A stretch of DNA of 64,000 nt, from NCBI RefSeq assembly GCF_964204645.1, contig NC_134031.1, positions 496,001 through 560,000 of the forward strand, in the 5' to 3' direction. The stretch's first letter is position 1. Every line of letters begins with the position of its first letter. The stretch is from Tubulanus polymorphus. Its lineage: Eukaryota > Nemertea > Palaeonemertea > Tubulaniformes > Tubulanidae. The notes beneath the pieces are model-generated. The model did no database searches, was not told the DNA's origin, and saw only the letters and a list, made by a program, of their open reading frames with translations. The position numbers and the translations under genes are program-made. Below, piece by piece: positions 25,801 through 34,900 of the stretch.

Positions 25801-27644
25801 CGAGCCCGAAGAAATTCGTCTGTCCGGATCCCGACTGCGCCGTCTGCCGATCGATGAGGAAAAATAAATTACAAATCGAGGAAGGTATTGATAGAAATAG
25901 AGATTGATTGAATTCTAATCCGTAATGTAGCTCAAATACACATTCCACACAGTTCGACAGCTGCTCTGGACACAGTTCCACCGTGCTATGGACACAGTTC
26001 CACTGTTCCTCTGGACACAATCCCACTGTTCTCTGGACACAGTTACACAGATATTTGGACCGCTTCACTGTTCCTCTGGACACAGTTCCACAGATACTTG
26101 GACACTGTTCCACAGTAATATTTAGATCGTTTTCTAGTCAAATTTGGAACTGGGTCCTGAATGTTGATGGTTAATGTTGTATTTGAGCTATATAAGAAAC
26201 AGTTGCATTCAGTTCCTCAGTTTACAGTTTTACAAATTTATCTCTAGTTTTCAAGTATTTGACATGTACTGATTTTAATTGAAGAATTGTAGAATTGTAG
26301 AACTGTAGAACTGTAGTCGTGGGGTTTTGACTCGGTCTATGGAACCAAATGTAACAAACAATGTGTTTTACTAATTCTGATTGAATCTAATCTTGTGTGT
26401 ATTTAATTTGTTTGCTGTGTGATCGATTGATTATTTAACATATTTCTCGTCACTTTCTACAGAACAGGAATTTTATCGTTTGAATCAGTCGATATAGAGG
26501 GCAGCACTGATCGATGCAAGTATTACATGTATTACATATACTCTGCTGCATGTAGTATTATAGTTAGACACTCACTTGCCAGTTCTAGTTCTAATTCTGT
26601 TTCTAATGAACACCTTGTCCTGCCCCCCAACTTAACGCTTTTTATGCGCTAAATCCTTGTTCCTTCCATGTTTTGGCTGCCGGGACTGATGTTTAGCAAC
26701 ATGGATGTGACCATTACTGCGGGTGACTTTTGACTTGTCCAGGAAGTTTTTCCAAAACTGGAAAATATGAAATGGTTGTCTCTCTCTCTGTGGTTAGATT
26801 TAGTTTATTAGAACATGTTTCACCCTACGATTTCTGGCCAATAATTTCAGCATCCTCACTTTTGGTTTGGGTTAACGTTAGGGTAAGGTGACCGCTATTG
26901 CGCAAGCTGTCTAAACAATCACAACTGTTTCTAAATTACGATCTTTGCACTTTTTTCATTCTTAGCACTCGACACTTCAGCTGCACTTTTCAAATACATT
27001 CCGAATCTGAGAATATTCTCGAGATAACTTGAATATTCTCAATATACCTTGAATATTCTCAACATACCTTGAATATTCTCAATATACCTTGAATATCCTC
27101 AATATACCTTGAATATTCTCAATATACCTTGAATATTCTCAATATACCTTGAATATTCTCAATATACCTTGAATATACTCGAGATAACTTGAATATTCTC
27201 AATAAACCTTGAATATCCTCAACATACCTTTTATATCCTCAATATACCTTGAATATTCTCAATATACCTTGAATATTCTAAATATACCTTGAATATTCTT
27301 AATATACCTTGAATATTTTCAAATATCCTTAAATTTTCTCAATATACCTTGAATATTCTCAATATACCTTGAATATCCTCAATATACCTTGAATATACTC
27401 GAGATAACTTGAATATTCTCAATAAACCTTGAATATCCTCAACATACCTTTTATATCCTCAATATACCTTGAATATTCTTAATATACCTTGGATATCCTC
27501 AATATACCTTGAATATTTTCAAATATCCTTAAATTTTCTTAAAAATCCCTGAATATTCCCAAATATTTATAGTATATGATATTATTTACAGAAACCGAAT
27601 CGTTCTCACTCGCGGACGGAGAGAAGACGCCGACGAACGACTGA
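7720..27644 (+). CDS. CCDC18: Coiled-coil domain-containing protein 18 homologue
   Basis: Long coiled-coil protein; the vertebrate homologue is reported at centriolar satellites, its function poorly defined. Coding exons: 7720-7838, 8415-8550, 10120-10299, 10693-10811, 11009-11137, 12200-12296, 12627-12748, 14309-14424, 14928-15178, 15735-15916, 16227-16435, 16721-16897, 17680-17921, 18293-18532, 19204-19455, 19666-19800, 19884-20078, 21809-22119, 22382-22545, 22749-22846, 23131-23346, 23856-24584, 25290-25884, 27592-27644. They sum to 5067 nt (1688 aa) with every phase closing. Family assignment rests on blocks matching remembered vertebrate CCDC18: EAEVKVQDKALREAEDRIEQ, RLAEELGAARAREAQVES and EVLDAANEAIMIKETEIARL. 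Heptad-type Leu/Glu/Lys sequence dominates; exons at 14928-16435 encode a Ser/Thr-rich non-coiled insert, and the C terminus is Ser/Arg-rich with a Cys cluster (CPDPDCAVC). It is longer than human (about 1450 aa). Poly(A) signal AATAAA lies at 28292-28297. Confidence 0.88.
7844..7986 (+). repeat. 24-bp minisatellite, CCDC18 intron
   Basis: Six copies of GCATCAATGAGCCAAACAGT plus GGCT, starting five bases inside the intron, immediately after the 5' splice site of the first coding exon. Confidence 0.9.
8136..8184. repeat. Near-perfect 49-bp palindrome
   Basis: GAATTAATCATCTAATTTTA with the following bases is mirrored by the reverse complement across a centre at about 8160; only one or two positions fail to pair. 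It lies in a CCDC18 intron and could be a foldback remnant. Confidence 0.8.
9159..9265 (+). repeat. Short GGTACCACTCAGGAGCT tandem array
   Basis: Variable units of roughly 17-27 bp (AGGAGCTGGTACCACTC) in a CCDC18 intron. The ORFs overlapping it come from the repeat. Confidence 0.8.
10385..10603 (+). repeat. 36-bp minisatellite, CCDC18 intron
   Basis: Six almost identical units beginning TTTAAACTGGATTTAACCTG and ending CATCACCGG, located after the exon ending at 10299. Confidence 0.9.
12347..12456. mobile_element. Foldback family B element
   Basis: The left end GGATCCAGTTCCACAGTTGT is mirrored by ACTCACAACTGTTGAACTGA at the right end, with a short AT-rich centre. The same arrangement recurs at 47979-48091. 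Non-coding. Confidence 0.6.
12755..13470 (+). repeat. Pyrimidine-rich minisatellite (CCTCTCCCAC)n
   Basis: About 700 bp of variants of CCACCTCTCTCACCCCCTCC and CCTCTCCCTCAA, starting within ten bases of a CCDC18 donor site. One strand is nearly pure pyrimidine. The long Ser/Pro/Leu ORF over it is an artefact. Confidence 0.9.
13793..13859. repeat. (TA)n microsatellite
   Basis: About 33 perfect TA dinucleotides in a CCDC18 intron. A shorter (TA)n lies at about 11667-11682. Confidence 0.95.
14548..14683. mobile_element. Foldback family A element, copy 1
   Basis: Ends are inverted repeats: GGAGCCAGTTGCACAGTCAT on the left and CATGACTATGCAACCCGCCC on the right, with internal inverted CTTAAGACTGGTCTTAAG stretches. 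Related copies lie at 22155-22293, 47836-47980 and 53590-53735, and a degraded one at about 51238-51345. No ORF. Confidence 0.7.
15186..15475 (+). repeat. CCCTACACCCTCTCAACC tandem array
   Basis: Irregular 18-bp-based units beginning a few bases after the donor of the CCDC18 exon that ends at 15178. Overlapping Pro/Ser/Thr ORFs are artefacts. Confidence 0.85.
16861..17190 (+). repeat. Tandem triplication of CCDC18 exon end with 5' splice site
   Basis: The last 37 bases of the exon ending at 16897 and its donor (GAGCAA|GTAAGTGAGAGA) recur at about 16970-17017 and 17069-17116, separated by purine-rich GGGAGGGA spacers. Potential donors therefore lie at 16898, 17007 and 17106. Copies 2 and 3 keep the exon sequence without visible change. 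The rest to 17190 is GA-rich. Confidence 0.9.
18533..18990 (+). repeat. GGAGGTCATTGAATAGTTAG tandem array
   Basis: Higher-order array of GTTAGTGAGGGAGGTCATTG and GGTGATGAGGTCATTGG units, starting directly at a CCDC18 donor (GTGAGT at 18533). Confidence 0.9.
19490..19612 (+). repeat. 24-bp array GTGGAACTGGATCCAGAGTC
   Basis: Five units in the CCDC18 intron between exons ending 19455 and starting 19666. The unit resembles the end of foldback family B (GGATCCAGTTCCACAGTT on the other strand). Confidence 0.85.
20104..21575 (+). repeat. 46-bp satellite block, about 32 copies
   Basis: Highly uniform 46-bp units (CAAGCCTCTCTAGGCTCTCA, GAGATATACTAGGCTACTAG, TTCAAA) fill most of one CCDC18 intron. 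Variants such as CAAACG or CTAATAG are spread through the array. The unit contains the palindrome-like CCTCTCTAGGCTCTC. No ORF runs through it. Confidence 0.95.
22155..22293. mobile_element. Foldback family A element, copy 2
   Basis: GGGGCCAGTTGCATAGTCAT at the left and CACAACCGTGCAACCGGTCC at the right are inverted. Internal CTTAAGACCAGTCTTAAG is shared with copy 1. It lies in a CCDC18 intron. Confidence 0.65.
22866..23080. repeat. Family B-derived CCAGTTCCACAGTTCTGAAT repeats
   Basis: Three to four direct units, followed by the inverted form (GGAACTGGGTCC-like) at about 23010-23070. It looks like a foldback B copy with a short tandem expansion of one arm, inside a CCDC18 intron. Confidence 0.6.
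23385..23660 (+). repeat. 100-bp tandem repeat, 2.7 copies
   Basis: Units begin GGAATTTGAATTTTTGGTAT and include CAGCCCTCACTGTGGATATA. They lie in a CCDC18 intron; the overlapping minus-strand ORF is an artefact. Confidence 0.85.
24627..24673 (+). repeat. (ATC)n microsatellite
   Basis: Imperfect run of ATC triplets just after the 729-nt CCDC18 exon. Confidence 0.85.
24905..25055. mobile_element. MITE-like element with ATTACGTATGCAT ends
   Basis: AGTCATTAATTACGTATGCA near the left is matched in inverse by ATGCATACGTAATAAATGAA near the right, flanking GGGGGAGGGG-type inner sequence. It lies in a CCDC18 intron. No clean target duplication was found. Confidence 0.5.
25065..25180. repeat. Dispersed repeat family C, copy 1
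   Basis: GACATTTGTATAAGTCTTCAA and GGTCACATTACTGAAGTCA match the reverse complement of about 28388-28480, and more weakly 39306-39375. No coding capacity. Confidence 0.5.
25955..26115 (+). repeat. CTGGACACAGTTCCACTGTT array
   Basis: About six variable units of 20-28 bp in the last CCDC18 intron. The unit contains the CAGTTCCACAGTT core of foldback family B. Confidence 0.75.
27005..27560 (+). repeat. 20-bp array ACCTTGAATATTCTCAATAT
   Basis: About 28 units of 20 bp with a higher-order pattern: a block containing CTCGAGATAACTTGAATATT occurs more than once. It ends shortly before the last CCDC18 exon. Confidence 0.9.
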
Positions 27645-27799
27645 TTCCAGTTCCGTTACTGATAACAACCCGGTTACCACGACAACAATGTATGTTAATG
27701 ACGATATTCAACTAGATTAGTAGGTCACCGACCGCCCACGTGGTGGTGCTAGTCATCCACCACTATTAGATTGTGATTTTTGTGCGAGTTTTACTTACA

Positions 27800-27855
27800 G
27801 TTGATTGATTGATTGATTGATTGATCGATTGATCGATCGATTGATTGATCGATTT
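27800..27855 (+). repeat. (GATT)n microsatellite in the CCDC18 3' UTR
   Basis: Run of GATT and GATC tetranucleotides about 160 bases after the CCDC18 stop. Confidence 0.85.
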
Positions 27856-27859
27856 TCCA

Positions 27860-28298
27860 TCAGCCAATATTTATATTGATTATAGAATTGAATTTTGTGA
27901 ATAATACATTTAGCAACATTTTTTATATGTAAAACATTGAATGGTGAATTCAGCCTTACTATCAGCTCTCAGTACAAACTAGTAAAAACCACTAGGGGGC
28001 AGTAGTTGCATGCTCGTAGATTCCACTCACAATATAGATGTATTAGAACACTTCGCATTATCTGTTTGCTGTAAATTATTATCATTATTGACACTATTAT
28101 TGAATCTCAGTTATTTAGTTATATATAATGTATTAGATGATGGTTTGTTTGTAAGAAGAGTATTTTTCTATAGATTAAACACAGCTGGATCTGTGCCAAA
28201 ACATTACAACACATTAATATCATTATTTATATTCAGTATTTTTATATAGAAACAATACGAACTTTGTATAAACAGTTATTAAAAACTTACGAATAAAG
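27860..28298 (+). other. CCDC18 3' UTR ending in AATAAA
   Basis: AT-rich and non-coding; the hydrophobic short ORF at 28010-28249 has no recognisable features. AATAAA at 28292-28297 is the likely polyadenylation signal. Confidence 0.5.
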
Positions 28299-28387
28299 AG
28301 GAAAATATGTAGTACGTGAATTAGTTGTTGTAATTATTGATTTATCAGTTTATGAGTGATTGCATTCAGGTTGAACTCATGCAGTTG

Positions 28388-28640
28388 GGATGATCATTTT
28401 AGTCGAAGACTTATACAAATGACGACTTATATTAGTAGACTGAATTGGAAATACAAATTGTGACTTCACTAATGTGACCACTTGAGAGCATGTTTGTCAT
28501 TGGTCAGCATGTAATGGTCAGTGGTCAGTATGTGATGGTCAGTAGTCAGTATGTGATTGATGGTCAGTGGTCAGTATGTGATGGTCAGTGGTCAGTATGT
28601 GATTGATGGTCAGTGGTCAGCATGTGATTGATGGTCGGGT
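28388..28640. repeat. Dispersed repeat family C copy and GGTCAGTGGTCAGTATGTGA array
   Basis: 28388-28480 is an inverted copy of the sequence at 25065-25180. From about 28500 to 28635 follows a short tandem array of GATGGTCAGTGGTCAGTATG. The minus-strand AATAAA of the next gene is at 28749-28754. Confidence 0.7.
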
Positions 28641-28982
28641 CTTGTTTCCTCAGTATTGAATGCTGACTTAAAAACCAAATCCTTGAAAACCTATAAACCA
28701 GACGCTGAGATATTTATATTTATGACATTAAACGATGATGACTAGAGATTTATTTATCTAAAATAAAAAAAAACATGAACACAATCAGTGGAAACTACAA
28801 AACACAAATTCAGCATCAATTTCAAACTAAACTGAATTCGTATTTGTTTGAAGGCAATTTACAGATACAAGTCAAAGAGTTGTGGAGTATGTGAAACAAT
28901 CAGCTCTCTGTGTTATGCAGAGTCGACAGTATGAAGGGTAATCAGTGGGCGGAACAACTATCACTATCTGGATGAGACACAG

Positions 28983-31900
28983 TTAATCTAATTCATGTAT
29001 TTCAGTATTTACTTTCTGACAAAACTGAGCGACTTTATCAACTTTACATTTATTCACGATAAAGTCTATTTCATCGTAAATTGTGTGCTGTTTGCCGTGT
29101 GTTATCCGTAGAATATCCTGCGCTTGTTCCAGGTGGCGCTCTCCTTCGTCGTAGATTTGAAGATGAAGTTCCAGTTTACCGAGACGTAACAATTGAAGTC
29201 CTAGACTCGGGTGGTATCTAGGATACAATCTCCTGAAATACAAACGATCGATGGATTGAGTGAAATGTACTGTGTTCGGATTAAAGGAAGGAGTTTACAA
29301 TGTCTGATACATACAGATATCCGGGTAATGATTTCAGAGCGTATTGATGAGCTCCTTTCCAATCCTCGGTGAAAATACAAGCATCAAATCCTCGATCCAT
29401 TAATCTCAAATAATATACATTCAAACCGTGTAGAATTTCTTCATACGTTTCCAAACATTCTTCCACTAATTGTAAACATTCTTCATATTCTACAAACAGA
29501 AGAATTGAAGAGAGGAGGTTCTCATTGTGAGTCACTGCACATGGTTCTACACTCCACCTCTCCCTGGTCAGCTCACCCCCAGTCTCCTTGGTCAGAAGAA
29601 TTGAAGAGAAGAGGTTCTCATTGTGAATCACCGCACATGGTTCTACACTCTACCTCTCACTGGTCAGCTCACCCCCAGTCTCCTTGGTCAGAAGAATTGA
29701 AGAGAAGAGGTTCTCATTGTGAGTCACCGCACATGGTTCTACACTCTACCTCTCCCTGGTCAGCTCACCCCCAGTCTCTCCTTGGTCAGAAGAATTGAAG
29801 AGAAGAGGTTCTCATTGTGAATCACTGCACATGGTTCTACACTCTACCTCTCCCTGGTCAGCTCACCCCAGTCTCCTTGGTCAGCCTTTAGCCATACCTA
29901 TTCTAGTTGTAGTATGTTTGTTTATACCAGGTGACCAGCTTTTGGCCAATCAGAAACTAGGGTTAGGGTTAGCGATGTGGACAATTTGCATGTCAAGTGA
30001 CCAGCTCCAGCCAATCACAGCTAGGGTTAGGGTTGGGGCTGTTTGCTGTCATCAGGTGACCAATTACAGCCAATCACAGCTAGGGTTAGGGTTAAGGGCA
30101 GTTTGTTTACATCAGGTGACCAGTTCCAGCCAATCACAGCTAGGGTTAGGGTTAAGGACAGTTTGTTTACATCAGGTGACCAGTTCCAGCCAATCACAGC
30201 TAGGGTTAGGGTTAAGGACAGTTTGTTTACATCATGTGACCAGCTCCAGCCAATCAGGTGTAGCTAGATGTTTGGTCTGTAAGAGTAACTCAATTAGATA
30301 GTGGCTCAATTGGAATAGAGATATTTCCATACAATTCCAATAAATCCTTACGATAATCATCTATTCAATAATGATAGTGACAGTTACCTAGATTATAACA
30401 ACTCAATAGCTTCAGTGCTATGACTATATACTGAACCTCAGCTCAGTAATGGGACTGAACCCTAGCTCAACTATGAGACTACCCTCTGAACCCTAGCTCA
30501 ACTATGAGACTTTACCCTCTGAACCCTAGCTCAACTATGAGACTCTATCCTCTGAACCCTAGCTCAACTATGAGACTAGTACCCTCTGAAGGCTAGTAAT
30601 TAGACTCCACTGTTTAGTTATAATCTACCCTCACTGAATTCTTACCTCCTTCCTTCCTAGTATCATCTATTTTGACTAAAGCTTCTTTAGTTCGATTGAT
30701 AGAGATTTGTTTTTTTAAGCGGTAACTGTCGTCAAATGATGTTTTATTACAATACGTGCAACGGAAATCACCAACTATCAAAAAAACAAAAATAAAAACA
30801 ATTCATCAAATTCCAGTAGAATTAATTCCCTCATCATTGACATTCCTAATCATTATTCTATTCAATGATTATCATAAAAACAAAAGATTTTATTTCACTC
30901 TAAACTCATTTCAGGAACAGAACATTTCCTCCCAGGATATCCTAGTAATAATTTGTGAGTTGTAGACTACGTTATTGGAGACGATAATTTCACTGATGCA
31001 GTTATACATTTCAGGACTGACTGACTATCATTCAAATCAGTGAAATTGCTATTTTGAACGAAGTCAATCTTCTTCATAGAATTCTTAGTCAGATTCGTGA
31101 TTAGAAGAACTAAGATTCAAATATTAAGTCTAAGTCTATTTTATGACCATTGTGTATAGGTTTCAAACACCTCATTATCTCATGTATGAATAGAGTAAAT
31201 GTTTTTATATTTAATACCTTCATATTCAATTACCGGACCTGGACATCCATTTTCTGTACATTTCGTGCTCAACATCAGTTGATCCTAAATAATTGAAATA
31301 CATGTTTTATATTTCTGTACAATCTTTCGGATGTGATGTTCGTTGTTATCTGTTGTTTGTAGGTTTTTGTCATTGTTCAGAACACACTTTAACATCGCAA
31401 CCACCAGCATGGCCTTCAACTCGGAGCCACACTAACCCTGAATGTAACTTTAAGTTTGCGATGAAAATGGTAACAATTTTTTAGACTTCCTGGACAAGTG
31501 TCTTTATGCTCCAGGCAGCTATTTCATACAAGTTCTACCACCTAACCCGTAACCCTGACCTCCTACCTCCAATATAGCTAGCAACTCGCTTTATCTGAAT
31601 AAATGTAAATATATTTCAGATCTAAATGTTCACAGCATCATTTTGAAAGCAACAAAATCATTATTTCTTCTATAAGCGAGCGACATTAAATCACACATTA
31701 ATCTGTCGGTTTGCGCCACGACACATTATGTCGGTTTTCATGCGGTTATTTCATTAGAGATAAATCAAGTAACAAATGGAGACATAAACAGAATGATAGA
31801 GACGGACAGCAACTGCAGCAGGCAGCATCCACACAGCTATAGCGACAGCAGCCAGTGAGAGACAGCATCGACACAGCCATAGTGACAGCAACCAGTGACA

Positions 31901-34900
31901 GACAGCACAAGCTGACATGACAGCAGCATCAAAAAGATGTCTCGTCCTCCTCAGCTGTGGCCGCTACGAGACGTAGATTTAGTTTATGATTTCAATAAAA
32001 CATGTCAACCGCATTACATCACGTGGTCGCGGTTTTACATTAACACACTAGTGGCGACACCTATCTCATTCATCGCCACGTTTCTAAACGTGTTCTGTTT
32101 TATTGTGCTGAGAAGATTTTCGTTCCAGCCCACCTATTACTTGTTGAAAGTACTGACAATATTTGACGCACTATTTTCACTGACAAGCATCCCTGAATAC
32201 AGCGCTGGTGTACTGTACAGGTATTTCCAATATGGCCGACGATTCGTCTACATTCGCCAAAACTTTTTACTTCCACAACTCGATATATATTTGATAGGTT
32301 TGGTGCACGCATTATACATGACACGTAACTGGATAACAGTCTCTATCACCTTCGAACGAGCGCTAACCGTTGTGTTTCTGTTCAAGGTCAAACGATGGAC
32401 GACCGAACGATCGATGAATCATGTGATCATCTCGGTCGTCTGTCTCAACGTTATCATTTCTGTGCCGTTTTTCCTGTATAGAATTAAACCGATAAAAGGA
32501 AACCTGTGTCAATATTTCAAGTCGGAGCTCGAGATATTTTACACTTATGGTAATATTTGGAGTTTCCCTATGGGTAGATATAACCGGCCGGTTATCGTTT
32601 ATTTTGGCACAGTCTGCCCCATCTTACTCTTATTGATCGGTAATACCGTTTTATGTTCAAACGTTTTAAATTTTCAAAAGAAACGGCTCTCTCTGTTGGC
32701 AACAACACCGCAGCAGACGAGCGGCAACAAGGATAAACTGGCGTTAGTTACCACTGTAACCATAGTAACAGCCCATTTACTTTGTGAATTTCCAAAAATG
32801 TTCGCATTGTTGAATTACGATTTTCGTTGGTTACAAGAAATAATAGAACAGAACATATTGAAATATAGCGCCGAAATTGGGAGTAAAATTGATTCGTTAG
32901 TGAACGTAATTTTGTACCTAGTTGTTAATAAACGTTTCCGTAGCAACGCTGCGGATATTTTGCGTTCTAAAAGTACAAAACACACCGTGAACTGATAATA
33001 AGTTTATAGAACCTAGAATCCACTTCTTAATCTGCCAGCTCCAACTCTAAGCTATGATGTTATTGTCCACTACATGCATCTTGTAATAAAATGAACCCGT
33101 TCAAGGAATATTAGAAGAAAAGGAACTGTATTTTTCATGGCAACAGAAAGTCACAATAAACGCAGTCCACCCTCGGTATAAACATTTTCGAAGAAATACT
33201 CAAAATATAATCAAAATTGATACAATTTCTACGAATTCTAACAATCTATGATTTGATAAAAAAACGGAACCCCTCAGAAGGCAGGGGTCTGAACCCCTGA
33301 AGAAATCGCCCACCAGATTCGCTCCCATGTACTCAAGTAAGTAGGTACAATTTGTAATTGTCCAATATTTATTTTCAATTGAGTTAATCCCAGGGTTAAA
33401 GATAATGCCAGTCTTTCAAAATCGGGCCCCCGGCATTTAAAATAGATATATACAATCTATTGTATCGAAAATTAAAATCTGTTGAAATTCACGAATATAA
33501 AGTTGCATAATCGCGAAAATTAAAATCTACAGAAATAGCAGTTTTATATTGATAATAGACTCACGAATAGAAGCTGGGTGAATTATTGATTAGTAGCTCA
33601 CACACGTGCATACACAGGGAGCAGGGTGGATCCGGGATTCATGAATAGCGTGTGACGCCTAACACCAAGTGTACAAGAGCTCAAAACCTGCTCACTGTAT
33701 ATAAAACCCTGCACACTCACACTCAACCCTGCACATTCAACACTCAGTACAGGTTCGTATTTACCGTAATTACTATCAATTGAATTATCATTACTTCATG
33801 AAAATATCAAATTTACTTCAATTGGATGAAAATCTTATAAAGATGAAAGTAATTTGAGATAAATACATGATACGTGGGATTTAATACATCTGAACAGTGT
33901 ATACACAATATTAACCCTTTCTTCCTGATTCCCTACATCTGTAGATTATATTCAATTCAATCAGTTTCTACTGTATTCATTTCAGATATGGCCACAGGTG
34001 GAGCCACCGGTATGAACGGTAGTCATCTCGACGATTTATTAAAATGTTCGATATGTTATGACTATTTGAAGGATCCACGGACTCTGCCGTGTCTTCATAC
34101 GTTCTGTACTGAGTGTTTACAGGGTCTTTATAACGCTACGATCCACAGCGACATCTCCGGGTTACTGTCATACGATATCATCTCGTGTCCGACCTGTAGA
34201 ACTCGCACTATCGTACCACCAGGGGGCGTCACCGGATTCCCTAACGATTTCAAAGTATCGAAAATATCCGAAATCGTCTCCGACAATAATCGGTTATCAC
34301 TAAACGACGGCGATGGCGTAAGTCCGACGACGAGAAGATGCGATATTTGTAAGTTCACTAACCGTCACATTCAAGCGAGCGTTTTCTGCGTCGAATGTTC
34401 GCGTTATTTCTGTAGCGGATGTATCAATCGCCATGACAACCGCGTATTGTTGAAAGGTCATCAGAAATACGAATTGATGAAACAGAAATTCGTCGATATC
34501 AAATGTGAAATTCACGACTCGGAAAACGTTCAATATTTCTGCGACGAATGCAAGGAATCCATCTGTCTGCATTGTACTATTACCGGTCGTCATAGCAACC
34601 ACGATATAATCGAGCTCGGTAACGGAATTCAACAATGCGAGTTGAATTTGAAAGAATGCGCCGAGAAACTGACGCAAAAACTGGAGAAAATCAAAATATC
34701 CGTTTATAAACTGAACGATATCGAAAAACAGATGAAGAATATCGGAGATGAGTCGATAGAACTGGTGAAAATGAGAGTGAGAGAAATGATAATATCGATT
34801 AAAAAACGAGAACATCAATTACTGAATGAATTAGACGAGCAAAATCACGAGAATCAGATACAAGTGAAAACAGACGTGCAAAATATCGAAATACTCGAGA

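Noticed and set aside
28010-28249. 79-aa hydrophobic ORF
   Set aside because: Lies in the CCDC18 3' UTR with no recognisable family or initiation context.
33874-33987. Upstream extension of the TRIM ORF (38 residues)
   Set aside because: A strong 3' splice site at 33985 and a TATA-driven leader exon indicate this stretch is intron.
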